A stretch of 64,000 bases of DNA from Sugiyamaella lignohabitans (lineage: Eukaryota > Ascomycota > Dipodascomycetes > Dipodascales > Trichomonascaceae): NCBI RefSeq assembly GCF_001640025.1, contig NC_031673.1, positions 1,550,001 through 1,614,000 on the forward strand, given 5' to 3'. Both the position numbers and the translations under genes were made by a program. Each line of letters opens with the position of its first letter. The first letter of the stretch is position 1. Positions 19,095 through 28,837 of this stretch are shown in pieces. The notes under the pieces are model-generated. The model was not told where the DNA came from, searched no databases, and saw only the letters and a program-made list of their open reading frames with translations.

Positions 19095-20200
19095 CCAACT
19101 TGTTTATTGCCTATATTCGGTTCTCAGTAATCTAATCATTATGTAAAATTTATTCTAGCTGATGGCTGCTGAGAATGGTAAGCTCATTCTCATGATTGAT
19201 TTCTCCTGTAGAGAAATCGAATCAGAATGCAGAAGAGGTTTCCATAGTTTTTTGAATCCTTCTGAAGCTTGTTGTCGGGTCTACTTCTAGAAATATTGAA
19301 CTGTGGTTTAAAAGGCTCGCTTTTTACCATCTGACTGAAAGCGAAAGGATGTGACATAGCCTTTGACTATCGGCGCGATAGCTCAGCATTTTGCTGGGCA
19401 ATTTGGTCAAAAAACCAAGGGAATGGTTCCCCGAAACTGCCTTCGGACTGAGCGGTACTCATGAGTCTCGGCATTAAACGAGCAACCATTCCAGGGACAA
19501 AGGCTTTGAGAAGTCGGTATATATAGTAAATATTGGTCAACCAGAATTCCTTCGCCTTCAACAGGGTTTCTCATCAGTCAATAGTAAGTCTGCATTCGAG
19601 ACGAGAGAGGTCAAATTGTTGTCAATGTATGCCTTGCCTTGTCAATGACTACTTTTTCTAAATTTGTCTGAGAACCAGGGATAGCTCCCATATCTTCTAA
19701 ACTTGACTGAGGGTTAGACATAGTTCTAATATTCGCCCTTATTTATTTCTAGAGTATACGACCAAATATTGGGATCATTCTCTCAACTGTGAAGTAATCT
19801 GGAAGAAAATAAAAATCAAATGTATAGATATACTAGATATAGAAGTGAACACACGGCACGCAGAATGAAATAGAAACTAAAGTGTAAACAAACAACACAC
19901 AGAATGTAATAGGGACATTTAGATGTAAACAAACGGACAGATACGGCAATTAACAAATGGTGTACATTACTGCATGCAGGTTTCCCAGCAGCCGAGACTC
20001 GCTGTAGCCGATAGTGGCAAAATCAGGGGGAGCTGCAGCTCCATGAGAGTATGAGTGAAAAACGGCTGGAATCAAATAATAGGTTCCAATATGAATCAAA
20101 GATGATTAACTCCCGCCAAATCTTCGAGACCGCATGGCCTAAGCAAATAACACAAATCTGCCATGTTCTACTTTTCCTTTTCAGTATATCTAACCATTTT
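19095..20200. repeat. Duplicated block B: relic of the unknown gene / FAP1 promoter region
   Basis: From about 19156 to 20190 the sequence matches 24671-25680 with substitutions and small indels. It contains the 5' half of the unknown minus-strand gene, the whole divergent promoter and the first codons of FAP1. Long exact stretches include TTTGACTAT..TGCGATAGCT and GATAGTGGCAAAATCAGGGG. The FAP1-like start (20134) reads ATG GCC TAA, so it is dead at codon 3. The first 60 bases (19095-19155) instead match the third copy near 62.98-63.05 kb. Confidence 0.88.
19156..19721 (-). pseudogene. Degenerate truncated paralogue of the unknown gene at 24000-25217
   Basis: It begins at the equivalent ATG (19721-19719) and covers roughly the first 180 codons of the parent before similarity ends at 19156. 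Stops and frameshifts break it; the only sizeable open piece is 64 codons (19367-19561) with WLTNIYYIYRLLKAFVPG, matching the parent's FLYIPTSQRLCPWKD segment only after a frame change. Confidence 0.8.
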
Positions 20201-20537
20201 TAATTCTTTGGTATTGACTCCCAATTTTTTTAACAAGTCGCTGAATTTGTTTGAGGAAAGAGAAAAAATTCCTCACTCGTAGAATCAAAGGGTCCCCCGG
20301 AGACAAGATTTACCAGGCCAAGTGAGCCTCGTTAAGTGAGGCGGGATGGGGCGGGGATCTGCTAAGAGCTAGATCACGGAAGCTGCTTCTCAGCGTATCT
20401 TCAGATATTGCATAACAGCATGTTTTTGATGCAAAAACCCTATTATTCTCTACAAAATATATCGGCAAGTATGACATTTTTTAGTATCAGTCGAGGTCGC
20501 TAGTTCTAGACTGACTCGATTAATTATCTAAGACAAA

Positions 20538-23500
20538 ATGGGGTAAGTAATGGTCATAAAGCTTTTATAAGAGGAGCAAATGATGAAGCTGAAACTAACA
20601 ATCTTAAAGTGTTCCCGCATTATTCAGATGGTTATCAAAGAAATATCCAAAGATTATCTCTCAAGCGGTTGAAGAACCTCCCATTGTTATTAATGGAGAG
20701 GAATATCCGGCAGACTACTCTGGTAAGAATCCAAATGGAGAATTAGACAATTTATATCTGGATATGAACGGTATAGTACATCCCTGTACGCATCCGGAGG
20801 GCAGACCCCCTCCTGAAACTGAAGATGAAATGATGCTTGAGGTCTTCAAATATACAGACCGTGTGGTCTCTATGGCCAGACCAAGAAAGATTCTTATGAT
20901 TGCTGTAGATGGAGTCGCACCTAGAGCAAAGATGAACCAGCAAAGATCGCGTCGGTTTAGGTCTGCTCAAGATGCTCGTATTCTCGCTGAGGAAAAGCAA
21001 CGTGCTATTGCCGAGGCTGAAGCCAGAGGTGAAATTATAGACGAGGCCATTAAGGGTAAAAAAGCTTGGGACACCAATGTTATTACACCGGGTACTCCAT
21101 TTATGGATATACTGGCGAAATCTTTGAGGTACTGGGTTGCTTACAAACTCAATAATGACCCTGGTTGGAAGGATGTAAAAGTGATTATTTCCGATGCATC
21201 AGTCCCTGGCGAAGGTGAGCACAAGATCATGGAATTTATTAGAAGTCAGAGAAGCGATCCCGCACACGATCCTAACACGAGCCACTGTATTTATGGTCTG
21301 GATGCTGATTTAATCTTTTTAGGACTCGCTACTCACGAGCCTCATTTTAAGATTTTGCGTGAAGATGTATTTGCACAAGACAGCAATAAACGTAGAAAGA
21401 ATAATAATGCATTCGCATTGACGGAAGAAGAAAAAAGGAGAGAGGAAGACGAAGAAGCGGTGGAAAAAGCAAAGCCAAAACCTTTTATCTGGTTACATGT
21501 CGATATATTGCGCCAGTACCTGGAAATCGAACTAGATGTGCCTAGACTACCTTTTGTCTTTGATATTGAACGAGCAATTGACGATTGGGTATTTATGTGT
21601 TTTTTTGTTGGTAACGATTTCCTGCCTCACATGCCTTCTTTAGATGTACGCGATAACGGTATTGATATTTTGATTGGCATTTGGAGACGGTCTCTGCCAG
21701 CTATGAAGGGATATATGACATGCGACGGACAAGTTGATCTTTCTCGTGTTCAGATAATGATGAGAGCTCTTGGTCAACAAGAAGATGGCATTTTCAGAAA
21801 GAAGCGGGAAGGCGAGGTTAGAAGATTGCGTAACGAAAAGAAGCGTAGAATTGAAAATGATCAGAGAAGGGCATATATGAATCAGATGTCAGCACCACCA
21901 CCTGTGGCATTAAGTAAAAATAGGGGAGAGCGAGCACCAATTGCGCCGCTAGATAGCATGCCTCTATATAGTACATCTGGTGAGAGCGTTGGCAAAACAC
22001 ATATGTCAAACAGTGATATAGTAGCCAATCGAAATGCGCTGAATTTGGCTAATATGGCCAACAAAACGGCTGCACAAGAACTCAAAGCGAAACTTTTATT
22101 AGACGGAATAGATTCTGGAGAACTTGAGAAGTCAAAAGCAGAACATATAGGAGATGAGGAAGACGCTGGCAATAAAGGAGAGGTTGATAAAGAAGAAGGA
22201 GACGAGGAAGATGTTGAAACTCAAACTCCTAATGAAGAAGATGTTGTGGTTGCTGGTCAAAAACGTAAAGCTACCTCACAATTGCAGAAGCCGACCACAT
22301 CCGGTTCTGGACAAGGTGAAGACGAATTTGATGAGCCTGAAGACAATATCAAGCTGTGGGAGCCGGGTTACAGAAACCGATACTATTCCAACAAGTTCCA
22401 TGTGTCCGAAAATGATACAGAGTTCCGTAAGGGTGTTGTCAAAAAGTATATTGAGGGAATTTGTTGGACACTACTATATTATTATCAGGGATGTCCTTCG
22501 TGGAACTGGTATTTTCCTTACCACTATGCTCCTTTTGCCCAAGATTTAGTAGATCTAGCAGAGATTGAAATAAAATTCGAGCTAGGGGAACCTTTTGCAC
22601 CATTTGAACAATTAATGAGTGTGCTACCGGCAGATAGCTCACACACTCTTCCAGACATTTTTCATCCTTTAATGAGCGATCCTAAATCGAGCATTATAGA
22701 CTTTTATCCGGTGGATTTCCCAATTGACATGAATGGCAAAAAGATGGCTTGGCAAGGAGTGGCCCTGTTACCGTTTATTGACGAGAAAAGACTCTTGACA
22801 GAAGTACAGGCACTATACCCCCACTTAACTGACCATGAAAGATATAGGAATGGAAGACGCCAGGAGGTACTATTGATTTCCAGCGCGAATAAGCTATACA
22901 AAGATGTCAAAGATAGGTTATATGGAGAATCGAAAACATCATGTGTTGAATTCAGATCAGACAAGGGAAATGGATTAGCTGGCCTCGTTCGCCGAGCTCC
23001 GGGTATCCAACCAGATCGGCCACTTGCTTTCCCTCTAAACACTGGTGATATGCCTAGTTTTGATCCCGATATGTCTCTAGTTATGGAGTACTCGATGCCT
23101 GAGTTGGCTCATTACAATAAAAGTATGCTTTTGACGGGAGTCAAGCTCATTGATCCAGTTCTTACCTACGAAGATAAGGAAACTATAAGAAACGGTCCAA
23201 AGAAAAATATGTTTCATGGAAGAAATAACAGAAACGTGGAATACAATACAGTAAAACCACATCCAGTTTCCACTGGTATTCAAAGAAGTGGCGGTTATAA
23301 GTATTTCGTTTCCAATGGCACATCAGATCAGCGAGACCAACATGGCTATGGGTCAGGTTCTAGAAATGGATACGGTCAAGGTGGATATAATAGCAGTAGC
23401 TATAATGGAGGAGGTTATGGGGCGCATGGTGGATATGGTCGAGGGGGATATAACCAAGGTGTCTATGGCCACGATAGATATAGCCAGGGAGGATATGGAC

Positions 23501-23742
23501 AAGGTGGATACGGAAATAACGGTTATAATAATGGCGGATATGGCCAATCAGGTTACGGCCAAACTGGAAATTCGCAAAGCGGGTATGGATCAGGATACGG
23601 ATACGGATACGGATATGACAGAGCTGCCAGTCAAGGGGGCAGTGGTGGCTACGGTTATGGTAGAGATAATAATCGAAATGGTTACAACGACAATAGATAT
23701 GGCTACAATCAGGGCCGTAGCCAACCTCATGGCAGATATTAA
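20538..23742 (+). CDS. RAT1: Nuclear 5'-3' exoribonuclease Rat1/Xrn2, spliced
   Basis: Rat1 degrades 5'-monophosphate RNA in the nucleus and drives torpedo termination of RNA polymerase II, with Rai1. A 5-nt first exon (20538-20542, ATGGG) joins exon 2 (20610-23742), giving about 1045 residues. The splice yields MGVPALFRWLSKKYPKIISQ, the invariant start of the family. The XRN N-terminal nuclease domain follows, with LDMNGIVHPCTHPEG, then GDASVPGEGEHKI-like SDASVPGEGEHKI and YGLDADLIFLGL. The spacing and HPEGRPPPETEDEM identify Rat1 and not cytoplasmic Xrn1. A K/E-rich linker lies around residues 500-560. The last 130 residues or so are a Gly/Tyr/Asn/Gln-rich tail (GGYGQGGY-type repeats), low complexity and prion-like. 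S. cerevisiae Rat1 is about 1006 residues. Confidence 0.95.
20543..20609 (+). other. Intron of RAT1
   Basis: 67 nt, GTAAGTAATGG at the 5' end and ACTAACAATCTTAAAG at the 3' end. It follows only five coding bases. Confidence 0.88.
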
Positions 23743-23854
23743 CGTATAAATATATTAATTAATTATTTGTACTATGAGGTACTCACTTCCCCAAGTTCTC
23801 TATTGCGTGTATTCGGTGCTGCTCAAATTATTCTAGGTGCTTCAGGGTGCTCAG

Positions 23855-24035
23855 GGACTACCTGCTGTTCGTTCCATACTACTACTAGTTGGCAGAAGAA
23901 CAACTGTTTCTTCCTGCCAGTAATCCTTATTCTTAAATTATTCTTGCTTTAGGGAGCTCAGATTAAAAGAGACTACCTGCTTTTCGTCCCATACTACTAC
24001 TAGTTGGCAGGAGAATAACAGTTTCTTCCTGCCAG
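23855..24035. repeat. 66 bp direct duplication over the 3' end of the unknown gene
   Basis: Units 23855-23920 and 23969-24035 differ at only a few positions. The second unit encodes the last 12 codons and stop of the minus-strand gene; the first is an extra copy just downstream. Each unit can form a hairpin from TGGCAGGA and TCCTGCCA around a 13-17 nt loop. Confidence 0.85.
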
Positions 24036-25217
24036 TTTTATACCAGTCAATAAGCCGGTGAATATACCAGCCAAGAAGCCGGTGAACATGGTCAATGAGC
24101 TGCTTGCTACTTCGGGATTATGTACCTGCTCTAGGGAACCAGCGTCGTAGACTATTACAAGGCACGGGCCAATTGGTGACCGATCGTATTCATCCACAGT
24201 ATTGACTGTCTGCAGATCCAGCCCTTCGTTGACAAGGGTAAGAGCAGCTACATTACTATCCGGAGTAGCCTGGTTATCTGGCTGGTAGTTGACTACTTTA
24301 AGCGCTGTAGCATAATCTCTATTGATGTACTTTTGTGGCATTGGTGCAAGTTTGCCACAGGAAATTTCAGAGGATGACGACACGAGCTCCAAATTTGCAG
24401 AAAATAGGGTTTTCAATCGCTGTTCTATTTGGAAAGTATTCATTTCCAGCTGTCGCTGATAATGTTGATCAACTTCGTCGATATCAGTATATCTGTGAAT
24501 TATATCTTCAAGCTTTGTATATTCACATATAGGGATGTCTGCCTGAAAACCACATAAGTAACTCCAGACGAGTGATGCATTATGTAGTTGATGGAACTCG
24601 CTCGACGAAAATGCGGCAAGGTTTTGCCACTTATCCATCGTAATGGATAAGTCTTCATCAGTAATTGAGGCTAGTCTGATGGCTACCGAGAACGGTAGTG
24701 TCATCAGAACAACTGATTGTTGCTCCTGAGACAGAGAATCAGAATACAGAAGAGCGTTCCATAGTTTTTGAATCCTTCTGAAGCCAGCCTTGGGCTCGGT
24801 TTCGAGAAATTGGGAACCATAATTTAGAATACATTTTCTCTTTCGTCTTAATGAAAGCGCAATGTTGTGGCATAGCTTTTGACTATTGGTGCGATAGCTT
24901 AGCCCTTGACTGGGACTTCTGCTTATGTACCCATGGGCATGGTCCCCCGAAACATGCTTTCGGATTAAGCGGTAGTCATGAGTTTCAGAATTAAACGAAC
25001 AATCCTTCCAGGGACATAGACGTTGAGAAGTCGGTATATATAGAAAATGTTGGTCAGCCAGAATTCCTTCGCCTTCAACGGGGAGTAGGTTTTTATCATC
25101 AATCAATAGCAAGTCTGCATCCGAGACGAGAGAGGACAAATTGCTCTCATAGTATTCTTTGGTTATGACCACTTTTTCTAATTCTGTCTGAGAACCAGGT
25201 GCCTGAGGGTGAGACAT
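24000..25217 (-). CDS. Unknown protein with C2H2-like motif and C-terminal hydrophobic segment
   Basis: I do not recognise this 405-residue protein. Residues 88-116 contain CPWKDCSFNSETHDYRLIRK followed by HVSGDHAHG, spaced like a C2H2 zinc finger. The middle (about 130-260) is predicted-helical, with LWNALLYSDSLSQEQQSVVL. Residues 372-395 (SSLTMFTGFLAGIFTGLLTG) look like a single membrane segment or tail anchor with small-residue GxxxG-like spacing. It is divergent from FAP1 with a 409 bp shared promoter. Its 5' half is duplicated as a relic at 19.16-19.72 kb, and its 3' end is locally duplicated. This recombination-prone setting and lack of a recognisable family suggest a lineage-specific, fast-evolving gene. 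Confidence 0.7.
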   Translation of the reverse strand: MSHPQAPGSQTELEKVVITKEYYESNLSSLVSDADLLLIDDKNLLPVEGEGILADQHFLYIPTSQRLCPWKDCSFNSETHDYRLIRKHVSGDHAHGYISRSPSQGLSYRTNSQKLCHNIALSLRRKRKCILNYGSQFLETEPKAGFRRIQKLWNALLYSDSLSQEQQSVVLMTLPFSVAIRLASITDEDLSITMDKWQNLAAFSSSEFHQLHNASLVWSYLCGFQADIPICEYTKLEDIIHRYTDIDEVDQHYQRQLEMNTFQIEQRLKTLFSANLELVSSSSEISCGKLAPMPQKYINRDYATALKVVNYQPDNQATPDSNVAALTLVNEGLDLQTVNTVDEYDRSPIGPCLVIVYDAGSLEQVHNPEVASSSLTMFTGFLAGIFTGLLTGIKLAGRNCYSPAN

Positions 25218-25626
25218 ACTTCTGTTTATTTCTAGAGCATACGACCAAATCTTGGGATCACTCTATCAACTGTGAAGTAATCTGGCTGGAAGAAAATAAA
25301 AAAAAATAAAAACAAATGTATAGATATACAAGTGAACACACGACACGCAGAATGCAATAGAAATTAAATTCTAAACAAACAACACACAGAATGTAATAGG
25401 GACATTTAAATGTAAACAAACGGACAGATACGGCAATTAACAAATGGGGTACATTACTACATGCAGGTTGCCCAGCAGCCAAGGCTCGCTGTCGCCGATA
25501 GTGGCAAAATCAGGGGGAGCTGCAGATATGAGTGATGATGAGTGAGGAACGGCTGAATCATAGGTGCAAATATATAAATTAAATCTGAACCTCTGATCAG
25601 CTCCCACCAGCACTTCAAAATACCGC
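25218..25626. promoter_or_regulatory. Divergent promoter of unknown gene and FAP1, present in three copies in the window
   Basis: This 409 bp region recurs in block B (19722-20133) and in part at 63050-63220. Conserved between copies: GCATGCAGGTTGCCCAGCAG-like segment, GCTCGCTGT(A/C)GCCGATAGTGG, and GATAGTGGCAAAATCAGGGG followed by GAGCTGCAG. GTAAACAAAC-like forkhead motifs lie upstream (ATGTAAACAAACGG near 25410-25424). Conservation among copies reflects shared descent and need not mean function. Confidence 0.5.
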
Positions 25627-28083
25627 ATGGCCCAAGAAAGTAATACAAATCTGCCAGTGGCAGATGTTCTACTTAACAAGGGAGTTGAGTCGTTATCACT
25701 AGATGGCCAAGAAATAGTTTCTGCAAATCAGCAATTAGTTGGTGATGAGTCGGATGAGTTGGAATACTTTTCTAGCTCGGACTCGGAGTTTGAATCTCAG
25801 GAGGAGGACTCTTCGCCATATTATATGGATCTAAGCGATATTTTAAGGACAGAAATTGAGAATGGTGAATATACTTGTCTTATTTGTACGGGTGAGATTG
25901 ATTCCAGCTCTCATATCTGGAGTTGTGAAGTTTGCTACAGAGTCTATGATCTAGAATGTATTAAAAGTTGGTGTCAACGAGGAATCAAAGAGACAGCTGG
26001 CAAAGGACAAGCTGGCAGCTGGAAATGTCCTTCCTGCAATTCCGTCAAAACTGAAGTTATTAAAGAATATAGATGCTGGTGCTCTAAGCTGGTTAATCCA
26101 CCTCAAGATGGACTCTCTCCACATAGTTGTGGTCAGACATGTAATGCTCCACTGACAGGGTGTGTTCATGGTTGCGGCTCTATTTGTCATCCCGGCCCTC
26201 ATTCAGAATGCATGGCTATAGGACCAAGTATAAACTGCTTCTGTGCCAAGTATTCAAAACAATGGCCCTGCATTATTACACCTTACCAGGGCTGGCAGTG
26301 TGAGGATATTTGTAATGAAATGCTCCCATGTGGAGAGCATCGTTGCAGACAGGTCTGTCATAATGGATTATGCGGTAAATGTCCTGAGCTGGTTAATGCC
26401 AAATGTTATTGTGGTAATACAGACGAGTCAATCCCATGCTCTGATAAGAGAGCTAGTTGGAGCGAAGTCAAACTTGTGGACGGTGAGATCAAGAGATGGA
26501 TGGGTTATTTCTCTTGCAGTAAAATATGCGATGAAGTTTATGATTGTGGAGTTCATAGATGTTCCAAAAAATGCCACACACGAGATAAAGACGATCACTT
26601 GTGTCCCATGTCTCCTCGAACGGACGAGATGTGTCCCTGTGGGAAAACATTGGTTGTAGATTTGCTGAATGGTAGACCACGATCCTCATGTGAGGAGCCC
26701 AAACCTAAGTGTAGCAAAATTTGCCAGAAGTCACTCTCGTGCGGACATCAATGTTCAGCAGAGTGTCATGATGGCGAATGCCCTCCTTGTAGAAAGTTTC
26801 AATCTGTCAAGTGTGCTTGTACTTCACAGGCATTCGATGTCCCTTGCTCTTTTGTCACAGCTGGGAATGTTGCCCGATGCAGAAAGAAGTGTACCGCTCT
26901 CAAAGATTGTCGTAGACATCGATGTAACGTCATTTGTTGCGAACATGAGAAGGCAGCACTGGAAAGAGAGAGGCAACGGAAACGGCAATTCAGATCAAGG
27001 CCTGGAGCTGGCAGTACAGACAACTCACCAATAGAACAAGTGCATAGATGCGATGAGGTTTGTAACCTTTTGCTAAACTGTGCCAAGCACCGCTGCGTAA
27101 TGACCTGTCACAATGGACCGTGTCATCCATGTCTTGAATCGTCGTTAGATGATTACGTATGTCCTTGTGGCCGTACTCTAGTTAGAGCACCGATAAGATG
27201 TGGTTCAATGATACCCAAATGCAAATATCAGTGCACTCGCGATCCCGAGTGCGGACACCCTCGAGTAGAGCATGAATGTCACAGCAGCGAGCAACAATGC
27301 CCTAAATGTCCTTATCTCGTTGAAAGGCTGTGTGTTTGTGAAAAGTCAGTTATTAAAGGTGTCCAGTGTCATCGTCAAACAGCTTCGTGTGGCAAGGCTT
27401 GTGGTAATCCATTACCAGGGTGTGGGCACCCATGCACCAAAGTTTGTCATAGCCAAGGTCAGTGTTTGACCAAGTGTACTAGTGCTTGTGGCAAGCTTCT
27501 ACCTTGTGGTCATATTCATAAAGCCAGTTGCCATTTTCAAAGAGAATCGGCATGTAACAAATCTGATTGTATGGAAGTCGTCATCGACAAATGTACGTGT
27601 GGCAACCTCACTCGCCAGCGGAAATGTACCGGTCAATCCCTTGAAGAAATCACTGCTAATCCTTCACCATCTATTGGTCCCATTAAATGTGACGAGTCGT
27701 GTGCAATTGTGGAACGAAACAAAAAAATGGCCGAGGCCCTTGGTTTGGACTACCAAGCAAAGCTGGCATCCTCGGCTCAGCATAAATACAATGATGACCT
27801 TCTTGACTTATACTACGTGGACCCGGATTGGAGTGATACAATTGAAGCAAATCTTACTGAGTTTCTAGCCATGCAACCACCAACTAAAGAACTGCGTCTG
27901 CCTCCTATGAATCCTCAACGACGCATGTTTGTTCATTTGTTATGTGAAGAGTTCCAACTCCAAAGCCATTCTATTGATTCGGGTCAAAACCGTAGCGTTG
28001 TTGTTCTTCGAACTCACAACGCCATTACTCCAGCCGCCCCCCTGAGGAAATATTACCATCCTAACTCCATTAGATGGGATTAG
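25627..28083 (+). CDS. FAP1: NF-X1-type zinc finger protein (FAP1-like)
   Basis: This 818-residue protein has an N-terminal acidic region. A RING-like finger follows (about 82-140: CLICTGEI, CYRVYDLECIKSW, WKCPSCNS), then a long array of NF-X1 fingers (about 155-690) of the C-G-x-H-x-C...C-H-x-G-x-C type, for example LPCGEHRCRQVCHNGLCGKC and LSCGHQCSAECHDGECPPC. The C-terminal part (about 750-815, RRMFVHLLCEEFQLQS) resembles the R3H single-stranded nucleic acid binding module that ends this family. In S. cerevisiae Fap1 binds Fpr1 (FKBP12) and gives rapamycin resistance; related proteins act as transcriptional or ubiquitin-pathway factors. The start codon lies inside the duplicated promoter block. 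The length is somewhat short for the family (965 in S. cerevisiae). Confidence 0.9.
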   Translation: MAQESNTNLPVADVLLNKGVESLSLDGQEIVSANQQLVGDESDELEYFSSSDSEFESQEEDSSPYYMDLSDILRTEIENGEYTCLICTGEIDSSSHIWSCEVCYRVYDLECIKSWCQRGIKETAGKGQAGSWKCPSCNSVKTEVIKEYRCWCSKLVNPPQDGLSPHSCGQTCNAPLTGCVHGCGSICHPGPHSECMAIGPSINCFCAKYSKQWPCIITPYQGWQCEDICNEMLPCGEHRCRQVCHNGLCGKCPELVNAKCYCGNTDESIPCSDKRASWSEVKLVDGEIKRWMGYFSCSKICDEVYDCGVHRCSKKCHTRDKDDHLCPMSPRTDEMCPCGKTLVVDLLNGRPRSSCEEPKPKCSKICQKSLSCGHQCSAECHDGECPPCRKFQSVKCACTSQAFDVPCSFVTAGNVARCRKKCTALKDCRRHRCNVICCEHEKAALERERQRKRQFRSRPGAGSTDNSPIEQVHRCDEVCNLLLNCAKHRCVMTCHNGPCHPCLESSLDDYVCPCGRTLVRAPIRCGSMIPKCKYQCTRDPECGHPRVEHECHSSEQQCPKCPYLVERLCVCEKSVIKGVQCHRQTASCGKACGNPLPGCGHPCTKVCHSQGQCLTKCTSACGKLLPCGHIHKASCHFQRESACNKSDCMEVVIDKCTCGNLTRQRKCTGQSLEEITANPSPSIGPIKCDESCAIVERNKKMAEALGLDYQAKLASSAQHKYNDDLLDLYYVDPDWSDTIEANLTEFLAMQPPTKELRLPPMNPQRRMFVHLLCEEFQLQSHSIDSGQNRSVVVLRTHNAITPAAPLRKYYHPNSIRWD

Positions 28084-28837
28084 ATGGCTCCCGAGTTAAA
28101 ATCATTTATTGAAACTGTATCATTGTAGCTATAATATAAATATCACTATTTTTATCTAATCGTGGTTTAATTTCTCTACTAGTTGCCGTCTCAGAGAAAA
28201 TAATATGTTCATATTTGCATGCCAATTTGGTTCCTGTCGGGTCTGCTCACTTTGGACAGCTTGAGAGCTCGTCTACATTGACCCTATACTGACCAGTTTT
28301 AGCCGTCACCTACTGCAGTGTGGATCTGTATCAGATAATCAGATCTGCATACAATGGCCCATTGGCACGTGAAGTGGCGTTGAATCTTGATCTCGCCACA
28401 TGTGAAATCAATGCCGGATAAGTTAAAATCGTAAATAGAAATGATCTTTTTCAGTTGTGGCTACAATAGCTAGTCATGTATGGCTGAATTAAACCCCCAT
28501 TTGCCATTCTTCTCCAGTTTATAAACTGTCAATATACGTTTAAAAAGTACTGAAGAGGAAAGTCAAGCGAGGCTTATCTTGTTGAGTGAGATACACGTTT
28601 TCCGAGAAAGGTGTGGTGCGTTAATTCTGCAGATCATTTACATACATCTATAATACATCTATGTTATACATAGATAGGCGTTGTTGAATCAAATTGTTTA
28701 TTTTAGTCAAAGGATAATAGCGAGGAGTTAAAAACTTGCCAGATTTTGAATCCGCCATTTAAAAAGCTCTCGAAAAAATAGACGAAGGGTAAAACCAAAG
28801 AAGATTCAACTGAAAAAGGAAGGAGCAAAGTTAAGAT
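28084..28837. other. Intergenic, FAP1 to GT8 gene
   Basis: No gene or RNA is recognisable. It is AT-rich, with a short ACATCTATAATACATCTATG repeat near 28645. Confidence 0.4.

Noticed and set aside
19367..19561. 64-codon frame as a small gene
   Set aside because: It lies inside the duplicated block and is an out-of-frame piece of the relic of the 24000-25217 gene.
23288..23749. 153-codon Met/Asp/Ile-rich frame inside RAT1
   Set aside because: Frame-shifted reading of the Gly/Tyr repeats of the Rat1 tail.
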